Shown one piece after another: positions 56,816 to 64,000 of a DNA stretch of 64,000 bases. Numbering within the stretch: position 1 is the first letter of the stretch; every line of letters begins with the position of its first letter. The stretch is from Pseudomonas sediminis (GTDB taxonomy: Bacteria > Pseudomonadota > Gammaproteobacteria > Pseudomonadales > Pseudomonadaceae): contig NZ_NIQU01000003.1 in assembly GCF_002741105.1 (NCBI RefSeq), positions 376,883 through 440,882 of the forward strand, written 5' to 3'. The notes beneath the pieces are model-generated. The model was not told the DNA's origin. It did no database searches and saw only the letters and a program-made list of their open reading frames with translations. Position numbers and translations under genes: made by a program.

Positions 56816-56838
56816 GAGGCCCGTCATCGACGGGCCTC
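56816..56838. terminator. Hairpin between DUF4442 gene and acuI
   Basis: GAGGCCCGTC and GACGGGCCTC form a perfect ten-base-pair stem with a three-base loop. No T-run on either side, so termination efficiency is uncertain. Confidence 0.6.
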
Positions 56839-56848
56839 GCTCAGACAT

Positions 56849-57838
56849 TCAGTCGAGTCGCACCAGAATACGGCCGACCATGCCGCCAGTCAGGATCCGC
56901 TCGATGGACGCCGGCAACTCCGCCAGGCCAATTTCCTGGCACAGCGGCGAGAGATCGAGCTTCCACTGCAGCGAGAGCTTGTCCCACATCGATGCCTTGA
57001 CCACCAGTGGCAGCTCCACCGAATCCACCCCCAGCAGGTTGACCCCGCGCAAGATGAACGGCAGGACGCAGGCCTGGAAGCCGACGCCAGCGGTCAGCCC
57101 GCAGCAGGCCACGCTGCCGCTGTGGCGCAGCGACTTGACCACATTGAACAGAATGTCGCCACCCACGGTATCGACCGCGCCCGCCCAGCGCTCCTTGAGC
57201 ATCGGTCGCTCGCTGCCTTGCTGCAGCTCCTCGCGACTGACGATCTCGTCGGCGCCCAGACCACGCAGAAAATCCGCCTGCTCGGCCTTGCCGGTAGCCG
57301 CGGCTACGCGATAACCGAGCTGCTTGAGCAGCACGACCGCGATACTGCCAACCCCGCCGGTAGCGCCAGTGACCAGCACCGTACCGGACTCCGGAGTGAC
57401 GCCAGCCTGCTCCAGCTTGTCCACGCACAGCGCGGCGGTCAGGCCGGCGGTGCCGAGGATCATCGCCTCGCGCAGCGGCAGCCCCTGCGGGCGCTTGATC
57501 GCCCAGGCGGCCGGTACACGAATGTACTGACCGAAGCCGCCGGCCGTGTTCATGCCTAGGTCGTAGCCGGTGACGATCACCTCGTCACCCACGGCGAATT
57601 CGGCAGCGCTGGAAGCCTCAACCACACCCGCCGCGTCGATACCGGGCGTATGCGGGTAAGCCTTGGTCACACCACGATTGCCGCTGGCAGACAGCGCGTC
57701 CTTGTAGTTGAGCGAGGAATAGCGCACGCGGATCAACAACTCGCCCTGCGGCAACTGCTCGACGTTGCGCTGGACTACTTCACGCTGGAAACCGCCATCG
57801 GCGCCTTCGCTGACCAGCAAGGCCTTGAACTCGGTCAT
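56849..57838 (-). CDS. acuI: Acrylyl-CoA reductase family protein (AcuI/YhdH)
   Basis: The 329-residue zinc-independent medium-chain dehydrogenase matches AcuI/YhdH, which reduces acryloyl-CoA to propionyl-CoA with NADPH. It starts MTEFKALLVSEGADGG and contains RVRYSSLNYKDALSASGNRG, TPGIDAAGVVE and the NADPH-binding VTGATGGVGSIAVVLLKQLG. I chose the second of two adjacent ATGs (57838) because GAGGAG then has better spacing. It converges on the DUF4442 gene. Confidence 0.88.
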   Translation of the reverse strand: MTEFKALLVSEGADGGFQREVVQRNVEQLPQGELLIRVRYSSLNYKDALSASGNRGVTKAYPHTPGIDAAGVVEASSAAEFAVGDEVIVTGYDLGMNTAGGFGQYIRVPAAWAIKRPQGLPLREAMILGTAGLTAALCVDKLEQAGVTPESGTVLVTGATGGVGSIAVVLLKQLGYRVAAATGKAEQADFLRGLGADEIVSREELQQGSERPMLKERWAGAVDTVGGDILFNVVKSLRHSGSVACCGLTAGVGFQACVLPFILRGVNLLGVDSVELPLVVKASMWDKLSLQWKLDLSPLCQEIGLAELPASIERILTGGMVGRILVRLD

Positions 57839-57910
57839 CATCCTCTCCTCTTGTCGTGGTTCGCTGCTGCGCGACGCGAGTCGGCCGTGCAGCCCATCAT
57901 GAACGAAGCG

Positions 57911-58930
57911 TTACCAGAAGCGTTGCTGATTGAGCCGGCTCAACCAGGTCAGGACGAAGCGATCTGCCGCCATGCTGGCCGCAAGCCCGACACGCTCCTG
58001 CAGGCTCTTTTTCTGAGCGAAATGCAAATGGAACAGTTCAGCCTCGGCGGCGCGTTCGGCCAGGTACTGGTCGCTGGTCTTCAGTTCATCCACCAGCAGG
58101 CGCTCCTGCGCGGCCATACCCAGCCAGACTTCACCGGTGGCGATGGCGTCGATATCCAGCTGCGGGCGATAACGACCGACAAAGCCTTTGAACAGCTCGT
58201 GAGTGGTTTCCAGATCTTCCTGGAATTTCTCCCGGCCCTTTTCAGTGTTCTCACCAAATACTGTCAGCGTGCGCTTGTACTCGCCGGCGGTCAGCACTTC
58301 AAAGTCGATCTCGTGCTTCTTCAGCAGACGATGCACATTGGGCAACTGCGCCACCACGCCAATGGAGCCGAGAATGGCAAAAGGCGCACTGAGAATCTTC
58401 TGGCCGATGCAGGCCATCATGTAGCCGCCACTGGCTGCTACCTTGTCCACGCATACGGTCAGCGGGATGCCTGCATCGCGGATGCGCACCAGCTGCGACG
58501 AAGCCAGGCCGTAGCTGTGCACCATGCCGCCACCACTTTCCAGGCGCAGCACTACTTCGTCCTCGGCCTTGGCCATGGACAACAACGCCGTTACTTCATG
58601 GCGCAGGTTGTCGGTGGCCGATGCCTTGATATCGCCGTCGAAATCCAGCACGAACACCCGTGGCTTGCTGGGCGGCGTTTTCTTCTCCTGCTTGGCCGCC
58701 TTGGCCTCGGCCTTGCGCGTAGCCTTGAGCTGATCCTTGGACAACACGCTCTGCTCCAGGCGCTCGCGCAGATCCTTGTAGAAGTCATTGAGCTTCTGCA
58801 CCTGTAGCTGGCCACTGCCACGCCGCCCCCTGCCGCGCGTGGCGGCGATCGCCACCAGCACCACGACGATGGCGACCACCAGGGTCAGGGTTTTCGCCAG
58901 AAAGCTGGCGTACTCGCTAAGAAACTCCAC
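57911..58930 (-). CDS. sohB: Inner-membrane peptidase SohB (S49 family)
   Basis: The 339-residue protein has an N-terminal membrane helix (LTLVVAIVVVLVAIAA), a charged coiled segment, and a C-terminal S49/Clp-like domain. It shows GGMVHSYGLASSQL, the nucleophile region DKVAASGGYMMACIG, GSIGVVAQLPN, and a later Lys-containing YKRTLTVFGENTEKGREKF. This is the SohB/SppA class of signal-peptide peptidases. Translation begins with GTG at 58930 with GAGGGGG upstream. It diverges from the histidine phosphatase gene. Confidence 0.92.
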   Translation of the reverse strand: MEFLSEYASFLAKTLTLVVAIVVVLVAIAATRGRGRRGSGQLQVQKLNDFYKDLRERLEQSVLSKDQLKATRKAEAKAAKQEKKTPPSKPRVFVLDFDGDIKASATDNLRHEVTALLSMAKAEDEVVLRLESGGGMVHSYGLASSQLVRIRDAGIPLTVCVDKVAASGGYMMACIGQKILSAPFAILGSIGVVAQLPNVHRLLKKHEIDFEVLTAGEYKRTLTVFGENTEKGREKFQEDLETTHELFKGFVGRYRPQLDIDAIATGEVWLGMAAQERLLVDELKTSDQYLAERAAEAELFHLHFAQKKSLQERVGLAASMAADRFVLTWLSRLNQQRFW

Positions 58931-59130
58931 GGATCCCCCTCGGACAATGCAGCGGCGCCTGAGCGCACAAAGGCTCAAGCATACCGGCGCAGCGGCCTAG
59001 CGGCCAACCTCGGCAGCGTTGCTGCAATAGCCATACAAGCAATTCAAACAAGCGTATGTTTTTTCGTTGACAGCCCCTGAGCTTCCTCATACCCTCGCGA
59101 AACATTCAACGTGCCGGGACCAATACGGAC

Positions 59131-59829
59131 GTGGGCAGCATCTATCTGATTCGACATGGCCAGGCCTCATTCGGTGCAGACGACTACGATGTCCTGTCTC
59201 CCGTCGGCGTACGCCAGGCCGAAGTGCTGGGCGAACACCTCGAACAACTCGGTATCGCCCTTGATCGTTGCGTCAGTGGCAGCCTGCGTCGCCAGCAGCA
59301 CACCGCCAACGCCGCCCTGCAGCGCATGAGCCATGCGCCGACTCTGGATATAGACGAAGCCTTCAACGAATTCGACGCCGATGCAGTGATTCGTACGCTG
59401 CTGCCCGATCTGCTGCCGGAAGAGCCCGAAGCCCTGCACATTCTGCGCAACGGTGCACAGAACCGTGCCGAGTTCCAGCGCCTGTTCGCCAAACTGATCC
59501 AGCGCTGGATATCCGGCGAGCATGACAAACCCGGCCTGCAGAGCTGGCAGGCTTATGTCGAACAAGTCGAAGGCGGCCTGCGGCGCATCCTAGAGCAGGC
59601 AGGCAGCAAACAGAATATCGCCGTGTTCACTTCCGGTGGCACCATCACCGCCCTGCTCCGCCTGATTACCGGCGTGCCGGCGGCAAAGGCCTTCGAACTG
59701 AATTGGCAGATCGTCAATACCTCGCTCAGCCAGCTGAAATTCCGTGGCAGCGAGGTGAGTCTGGCTTCCTTCAACAGCCATGTGCATTTACAGCTGCTGA
59801 AGGCGCCGGAGCTCATCACCTATCGATGA
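59131..59829 (+). CDS. Histidine phosphatase family protein
   Basis: The 232-residue protein has the RHG motif YLIRHGQASFG with the nucleophilic His, then SGSLRRQQHTAN, FNEFD, and a C-terminal FTSGGTITALLRLITG. It belongs to the phosphoglycerate-mutase-like branch, whose substrates range widely. Translation starts with GTG at 59131, and the ribosome site is weak. It is the first of four same-strand genes, with SCP2, phosphotransferase and SDR after it, so a linked role is plausible. Confidence 0.85.
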   Translation: MGSIYLIRHGQASFGADDYDVLSPVGVRQAEVLGEHLEQLGIALDRCVSGSLRRQQHTANAALQRMSHAPTLDIDEAFNEFDADAVIRTLLPDLLPEEPEALHILRNGAQNRAEFQRLFAKLIQRWISGEHDKPGLQSWQAYVEQVEGGLRRILEQAGSKQNIAVFTSGGTITALLRLITGVPAAKAFELNWQIVNTSLSQLKFRGSEVSLASFNSHVHLQLLKAPELITYR

Positions 59830-59885
59830 GCTCCAGCCCACTGCGGCCGCGAGGCTGCGCGAAAAAACCGAAAAAGGATAAGACC

Positions 59886-60197
59886 ATGAGTGTTGCTGAC
59901 ATCGCCCAAACCATGCAGTCCAAGTTCAACGCCAGCGCCGCTGCAGGCCTGGATCTGGTATTCCAATTCAACATCGAAGATGGCGAGAACTACGCGCTGA
60001 TCGTCAAAGACGGCACCTGCGCCCTCGAGCAAGGCGACAACCCGAACGCCAACGTGACCCTGATCATGGACAGCGAAACCCTCAAGGGCATCGTCAGTGG
60101 CGAAACCGACGGCATGCAGGCCTTCATGGCTGGCAAGCTGCGCGCCGAAGGCGACATGATGCTGGCGATGAAGCTGGGCGAACTGTTCCCGGTCTGA
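59886..60197 (+). CDS. SCP2 sterol-transfer family protein
   Basis: The 103-residue single-domain protein matches the SCP2 fold: MSVADIAQTMQSKFNASAAA, LVFQFNIEDGENYALIVKDG, PNANVTLIMDSETLKGIVSG and LRAEGDMMLAMKLGELF. SCP2 domains bind acyl chains, fatty acyl-CoA or sterols, and may present lipid to enzymes. An AAGGATAA site precedes the ATG. It lies 56 bases after the phosphatase and is followed by a terminator, so the kinase/SDR pair may be read from its own promoter. Confidence 0.9.
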   Translation: MSVADIAQTMQSKFNASAAAGLDLVFQFNIEDGENYALIVKDGTCALEQGDNPNANVTLIMDSETLKGIVSGETDGMQAFMAGKLRAEGDMMLAMKLGELFPV

Positions 60198-60220
60198 TCG
60201 GCGAGCTGAGCGCAAAACAC

Positions 60221-60252
60221 GAAAACCGGAGTCCTGGCACTCCGGTTTTTTA
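60221..60252 (+). terminator. Rho-independent terminator after the SCP2 gene
   Basis: AAAACCGGAGT and ACTCCGGTTTT pair around CCTGGC and are followed by TT. Confidence 0.88.
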
Positions 60253-60345
60253 TTGCTTGCGCACAAGCGAAAGGTCAGGTCGAAAATGACTGATTAGGCA
60301 GTTTGATCGAGGTGCAACACGCCCGCCTATAACGGCGCGTATTGC

Positions 60346-60374
60346 TTGTGACAGCCAGGGTGCAGCATTAGATT
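60346..60374 (+). promoter_or_regulatory. Possible promoter of the phosphotransferase/SDR genes
   Basis: TTGTGA is followed after 17 bases by TAGATT, a moderate sigma-70 match about 45 bases before the start codon. It fits the terminator just upstream. Confidence 0.4.
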
Positions 60375-60417
60375 AGCCAATTATCTGGGGCACCCATCAT
60401 AAGTAGAAGGGATAAGC

Positions 60418-61485
60418 ATGGCGCTCACTGACCAATCCACCCGTATCCGTACTGGCGAAGAACTCGATGCTGCCGTCATCGACACCTACCTGAAAGCCAA
60501 TATTCCAGGCCTGAGCGGTGAAGCGAAGATCAGCCAGTTCCCCGGCGGCGCTTCGAACCTGACCTACCTGATCGAGTACCCGCAGCAGGAGTTCGTCCTG
60601 CGCCGCCCGCCCTTCGGCCACAAGGCCAAGTCGGCGCATGACATGGGCCGCGAGTACCGCATCCTCAATCAGCTCAATGCCGGTTTCCCCTACTGCCCGA
60701 AAGCCTACGTCCACTGCACCGACGAGTCGGTGATCGGCGCCGAGTTCTACGTGATGGAGCGGGTCAAGGGCATCATCCTGCGCTCTGAAATGCCGGCCGA
60801 GCTGAACTTCAGCGCCGAGCAGACCGCCGCGCTGTGCAAGAGCTTCATCGACAAGCTGGTGGAGCTGCACAACGTCGACTACAACGCCTGCGGCCTGGGC
60901 GACCTGGGCAAGCCTGAAGGTTATGTCGAGCGCCAGATCAAGGGCTGGAGCGATCGCTACGAGAAGGCCCTGACTCCGGACGCGCCGAGCTGGGAGCCGG
61001 TCAAGGCCTGGCTCAACGACAAGATGCCGGCCGACCACCACAAGCCGGGCATCGTGCACAACGACTACCGCTTTGATAACGTGATCCTCGACCCGAACAA
61101 CCCGATGCAGATCATCGGCGTGCTCGACTGGGAGATGACCACCATCGGCGATCCGCTGATGGATCTGGGCAACACTCTGGCCTACTGGATCGAAGCCGGC
61201 GACCCGGCGCCAGTGCAACTGATGCGCCGCCAGCCAAGCAACGCGCCGGGCATGCTCACGCGCCAGCAGTTCGTCGACTACTACGCCGAAAAAGCCGGCA
61301 TCGAGATCAAGAGCTTCGACTTCTACTACACCTACGGCCTGTTCCGCCTGGCCGGCATTGTGCAGCAAATCTACTACCGCTTCTATCACGGCCAGACCCA
61401 GGACAAGCGCTTCGCCCAGTTCATTCACATGAACAAGCTGCTGGAGCAGATGTGCCTGCAGGTCATCGGTAAATCCACTCTCTAA
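60418..61485 (+). CDS. Phosphotransferase of the APH fold, ACAD10/ACAD11 type
   Basis: The 355-residue protein is an aminoglycoside-phosphotransferase-like kinase. It has a nucleotide loop QFPGGASNLTYLIEYPQQEF, a Lys/Arg-rich RRPPFGHKAKSAHDMGREYR, the catalytic IVHNDYRFDNVILDPNNP and the metal Asp in GVLDWEMTTIGDPLMDLGN. This subfamily forms the N-terminal domain of ACAD11 and stands alone in bacteria, where it can phosphorylate hydroxyacyl-CoA (as LvaA does in levulinate use). Antibiotic resistance is unlikely. It is followed 15 bases later by an SDR, so the pair is an operon. The true substrate is not shown. Confidence 0.88.
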   Translation: MALTDQSTRIRTGEELDAAVIDTYLKANIPGLSGEAKISQFPGGASNLTYLIEYPQQEFVLRRPPFGHKAKSAHDMGREYRILNQLNAGFPYCPKAYVHCTDESVIGAEFYVMERVKGIILRSEMPAELNFSAEQTAALCKSFIDKLVELHNVDYNACGLGDLGKPEGYVERQIKGWSDRYEKALTPDAPSWEPVKAWLNDKMPADHHKPGIVHNDYRFDNVILDPNNPMQIIGVLDWEMTTIGDPLMDLGNTLAYWIEAGDPAPVQLMRRQPSNAPGMLTRQQFVDYYAEKAGIEIKSFDFYYTYGLFRLAGIVQQIYYRFYHGQTQDKRFAQFIHMNKLLEQMCLQVIGKSTL

Positions 61486-61500
61486 CCCGGGGTAATCACA

Positions 61501-62268
61501 ATGTCCAAGACCCAACTGTTCGACCTCGACGGCAAGATCGCCTTCGTTTCCGGCGCCAGCCGTGGCATCGGCGAGGCCATCGCCAAGTTGCTGGCCCAGC
61601 AAGGCGCCCACGTGATCGTTTCCAGCCGCAAGATCGACGGCTGCCAGGCCGTGGCCGATGCCATCACCGCCGAGGGTGGCAAGGCCACTGCCATCGCCTG
61701 TCACATCGGCGAGATGGAGCAGATCACCAACGTCTTCGCGCAGATCAAGGAACAGTTCGGTCGCCTCGACATCCTGGTCAACAACGCCGCGACCAACCCG
61801 CAGTTCTGCAACGTGCTGGACACCGACCTCTCCGCCTTCCAGAAGACCGTGGACGTGAACATTCGCGGCTACTACTTCATGTCCATCGAAGGCGGCAAGC
61901 TGATGAAGGAAAACGGCGGCGGCTCGATCATCAACGTCGCCTCGATCAATGGCGTCTCCCCCGGCGAGTTCCAGGGCATCTACTCGGTGACCAAGGCTGC
62001 GGTGATCAGCATGACCAAGGTGTTCGCCAAGGAATGCGCGCAGTTCGGCATCCGCTGCAACGCCCTGCTGCCCGGCCTGACCGACACCAAGTTCGCCTCA
62101 GCGCTGACCAAGAACGACGCCATCCTCAAGCACGCCCTGCAACGTATCCCGCTAAAGCGCGTGGCCGACCCGAGCGAGATGGCTGGCACGGTGCTGTATC
62201 TGGCCAGTGACGCCTCCAGCTACACCACCGGCGTGGCGCTGAACGTGGACGGCGGCTTCCTCTCCTGA
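61501..62268 (+). CDS. Short-chain dehydrogenase/reductase (SDR family)
   Basis: The 255-residue protein has the classical SDR plan: cofactor motif VSGASRGIGEAIAKLLA, LVNNAATNP, the catalytic Ser in NVASINGVSPGEFQGIYSVTK with Tyr and Lys, and LLPGLTDTKFA. The C-terminus YTTGVALNVDGGFLS is typical. It oxidises or reduces a hydroxy group, with NAD(P). Coupling to the ACAD-type phosphotransferase suggests a hydroxyacyl or keto lipid substrate; this is inference. Confidence 0.92.
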   Translation: MSKTQLFDLDGKIAFVSGASRGIGEAIAKLLAQQGAHVIVSSRKIDGCQAVADAITAEGGKATAIACHIGEMEQITNVFAQIKEQFGRLDILVNNAATNPQFCNVLDTDLSAFQKTVDVNIRGYYFMSIEGGKLMKENGGGSIINVASINGVSPGEFQGIYSVTKAAVISMTKVFAKECAQFGIRCNALLPGLTDTKFASALTKNDAILKHALQRIPLKRVADPSEMAGTVLYLASDASSYTTGVALNVDGGFLS

Positions 62269-62287
62269 GGTCGATGGCATAAACGAC

Positions 62288-62313
62288 AAAGGCACCTTAC
62301 AGGTGCCTTTTTT
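62288..62313 (+). terminator. Rho-independent terminator of the SDR gene
   Basis: AAAGGCACCT and AGGTGCCTTT pair around TAC and are followed by TTT. Confidence 0.9.
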
Positions 62314-62375
62314 GTAGTGCGCGCCTTACGCACCGCAGATGGGTTCGGTCTATCGGTGCGCACGGCGCACACTAC
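62314..62375. repeat. Imperfect intergenic palindrome (REP-like)
   Basis: A 22-base arm starting GTAGTGCGCGCC (62314-62335) pairs at about 19 positions with the arm at 62354-62375, leaving an 18-base loop. It begins directly at the SDR terminator, a usual place for dispersed palindromes. Confidence 0.55.
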
Positions 62376-62397
62376 TTCCGCCACACTCTGCTGCCGC

Positions 62398-63045
62398 TTA
62401 CCAATCCTTCAACGCGGCTTCGGCTGCCGGGTTCATCGGTTCAGCCAGCAAACCGGTCGGCGTCAGGCTGACGCTATAGACGGCATCGGCAGCAATCGGC
62501 AGATAGGTCACTCGCAGCGCCTGCGGGTCGAACAGCAGCAGATCACGCTGGCTCAGCCGCAGCCAACGCCACAGGTCCACACCATAGGGGCTTTCGGCCA
62601 ACTGCACGCGACCGTGTTGCGCCAGCGCCTGCTGCTCGATGGCCAGAAAACGCCCTGACAGACGCTCCAGGCGATAACCCGGCTCAAGGCCAATCAGCTC
62701 GGCCAGACCTTTCCAGCGAATCAGCCGACCATCGAGCTGCCACATGTCGCCCTCCAGGGTAACCGTGCGCTCGCGCCCACCTTCGAGCAACGTCACCTGA
62801 TAGCGCTGCGGGCCGTCGGCCTTGAAGCTCAGCGTCACCAAGGGCTTGCCCTGCTGCAATGGCTCATAGGCATACAGATCGTAAGCCACCAGGCCCACCA
62901 GCCCTGCCAACGCGAGAAATGCCAGACCACAGGTGCCACGCAACCAGCCGAGGAACCAGCCCGTATTGAGCAGAATGCGCAATGCCACCAGCAGCGCCAA
63001 TACGGCCAACAGCGCCACGGCCCAGGCCAACCCGTCGTATTGCAT
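62398..63045 (-). CDS. Conserved hypothetical membrane-anchored protein
   Basis: The 215-residue product has two hydrophobic segments (about residues 7-25 and 36-56) and then a soluble part with VTLSFKADGPQRYQVTLLEG, GDMWQLDGRLIRWKGLAELI and YGVDLWRWLRLSQRDLLLFD. I do not recognise a characterised family. The soluble part is probably periplasmic, though orientation is not certain. It diverges from the TauE/SafE permease gene and converges on the SDR gene. Confidence 0.75.
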   Translation of the reverse strand: MQYDGLAWAVALLAVLALLVALRILLNTGWFLGWLRGTCGLAFLALAGLVGLVAYDLYAYEPLQQGKPLVTLSFKADGPQRYQVTLLEGGRERTVTLEGDMWQLDGRLIRWKGLAELIGLEPGYRLERLSGRFLAIEQQALAQHGRVQLAESPYGVDLWRWLRLSQRDLLLFDPQALRVTYLPIAADAVYSVSLTPTGLLAEPMNPAAEAALKDW

Positions 63046-63148
63046 CGATTGCGTTCCTTCTATGGCGAAATCCCGGCATTATGCGCAGCTCTCTCCACGA
63101 CGAACAGCCAGCAGGCTGCGCATTCGCCCACAAGTCGACACTTTAAAT

Positions 63149-63928
63149 ATGCCCTTCGCTCTCGAGCTCGCCATCGACCCCGGCACACTGGCCATTCTCG
63201 CCCTGGTCGCCTTCATCGCTGGTTTTATCGACGCCATTGCCGGTGGCGGCGGTCTGCTGACCATCCCCGCCCTGCTCACTGCCGGCCTGCCACCGCACCT
63301 GGTGCTGGGTACCAACAAGCTGTGCGCCACCTTTGGCTCAGGCACCGCCGCCCTGACCTTCTACCGGCGCAAGCTGTTCGACCCGAAGCAATGGCGTAAC
63401 GCGTTGTTGGCAACCCTGATCGGTGCCCTGGCTGGCGCTGTCATCGCGCACTGGATGCCAGCCGCCTGGCTCAATCAGATGTTGCCAGTGATCGTCTTCG
63501 CTTGCGGTCTGTATCTATTGTTCGGCCGCATGCCGGAGGCACCGGCCGAGCACGACCTGCCGATCGCTCGTGGCCGGCAGTGGCCACAGGGGCTGGGGCT
63601 AGGTTTCTACGATGGCGTGGCTGGCCCTGGCACCGGGGCGTTCTGGACGGTCAGCAGCCTGCTGATGTACCCACTCGACCTGGTACGTGCCAGTGGCGTC
63701 GCACGCACCATGAACTTCGTCAGCAACGCGGCTGCGTTAGCGGTGTTCATCGCATTCGGCCAGGTGGCCTGGGTACTCGGCCTGAGCATGGGCGCTGCAC
63801 TGACGGTCGGCGCCTTTCTCGGCGCGCGCACGGCGATTGGCGGCGGCTCGAAATTCATCCGCCCGGTATTCATCGCTGTGGTTCTGGCGCTTACCGCCCG
63901 CCTGGTCTGGCAGCACTGGGTCGGTTAA
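63149..63928 (+). CDS. TauE/SafE (TSUP) family permease, YfcA-like
   Basis: The 259-residue membrane protein has about eight hydrophobic segments. The TSUP signs are AGFIDAIAGGGGLLTIPALL near residue 25, GTNKLCATFGSGTAALTFYR, GFYDGVAGPGTGAFW in the second half and GAFLGARTAIGGGSKFIR near the end. The family carries sulfur compounds and organic anions across the inner membrane; the substrate here is not known. The ATG at 63149 follows an A/T-rich stretch with no strong ribosome site. Confidence 0.9.
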   Translation: MPFALELAIDPGTLAILALVAFIAGFIDAIAGGGGLLTIPALLTAGLPPHLVLGTNKLCATFGSGTAALTFYRRKLFDPKQWRNALLATLIGALAGAVIAHWMPAAWLNQMLPVIVFACGLYLLFGRMPEAPAEHDLPIARGRQWPQGLGLGFYDGVAGPGTGAFWTVSSLLMYPLDLVRASGVARTMNFVSNAAALAVFIAFGQVAWVLGLSMGAALTVGAFLGARTAIGGGSKFIRPVFIAVVLALTARLVWQHWVG

Positions 63929-63959
63929 CTCCGCCAGGACATAGCATCGTGCAGGAGCA

Positions 63960-64000
63960 GCTTCAGCCGCGAAATGGTCGGTGAAATTCGCGGCTGAAGC
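63960..64000. repeat. REP-like inverted repeat at the window end
   Basis: GCTTCAGCCGCGAA (63960-63973) and TTCGCGGCTGAAGC (63987-64000) are perfect 14-bp inverted repeats with a 13-base loop, the pattern of dispersed Pseudomonas REP elements. It may continue past the edge. Confidence 0.75.

Noticed and set aside
60418..61485. Aminoglycoside resistance gene
   Set aside because: The APH fold is present, but the motifs are those of the ACAD10/11-type subfamily and the context is an SDR operon, not a resistance element.

Overview
The window is bacterial chromosome of high G+C content from a Pseudomonas of the mendocina/pseudoalcaligenes/oleovorans type. That placement is inferred from protein families and gene order, not from a database search. 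Typical Pseudomonas features are the OprI lipoprotein, the LipA lipase with its Lif foldase, ThrH, CysB, the sdhCDAB-sucAB-lpdG-sucCD block divergent from gltA, and blocks whose order resembles what I remember of the P. aeruginosa chromosome. I see no rRNA, tRNA, CRISPR array, prophage or insertion-sequence transposase. Mobile-element traces are limited to three short non-coding MITE-like repeats and a few REP-like palindromes.

Layout. (1) 1-10.7 kb: a partial MalT/LuxR-type regulator, pabB, thrH, a CysH-like protein, cysB, a universal stress protein, a 5'-nucleotidase, a PanE-like reductase, a thioredoxin-like protein, a PilZ protein, a DAHP synthase and a small GNAT protein. (2) 10.8-21.6 kb: a GntP permease, oprI facing an L,D-transpeptidase, tesA divergent from an ABC/FtsX-type exporter, greB, then lipA-lifO behind a good sigma-54 promoter match. 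(3) 21.6-28.6 kb: a gluconate-type locus with a LacI-family regulator, TRAP binding protein, TRAP large permease and one gene fusing gluconokinase to the TRAP small permease, divergent from a TonB-dependent receptor. (4) 28.7-41.8 kb: nine TCA-cycle genes on the minus strand (succinate dehydrogenase, 2-oxoglutarate dehydrogenase, succinyl-CoA synthetase) divergent from gltA, with good sigma-70 promoters facing outward. (5) 41.9-54.1 kb: housekeeping and poorly known genes, including a START-domain protein, YkgJ-type Cys protein, hydroxyisobutyrate dehydrogenase family member, exonuclease, ppnP, EamA exporter, a tightly packed DUF1287-DCC-DoxX-ABC exporter group, NAD-kinase-like protein, msrB, alaA and htpX. 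(6) 54.2-64 kb: tpm, a DODA-type dioxygenase, TetR divergent from a hotdog-fold protein, acuI, sohB, then a same-strand group of histidine phosphatase, SCP2 protein, ACAD10/11-type phosphotransferase and SDR, and finally a TauE/SafE permease.

The most notable observations are the gluconokinase-TRAP fusion; the MITE-like repeat family, with 4-bp target duplications at two copies and an arm that changes sequence but keeps its pairing in the third, one copy sitting in the probable cysB leader; the phosphotransferase/SDR/SCP2/phosphatase group as a candidate hydroxyacyl-CoA pathway; and a CysH-like protein next to cysB with altered substrate motifs. Most of the rest is ordinary core genome.
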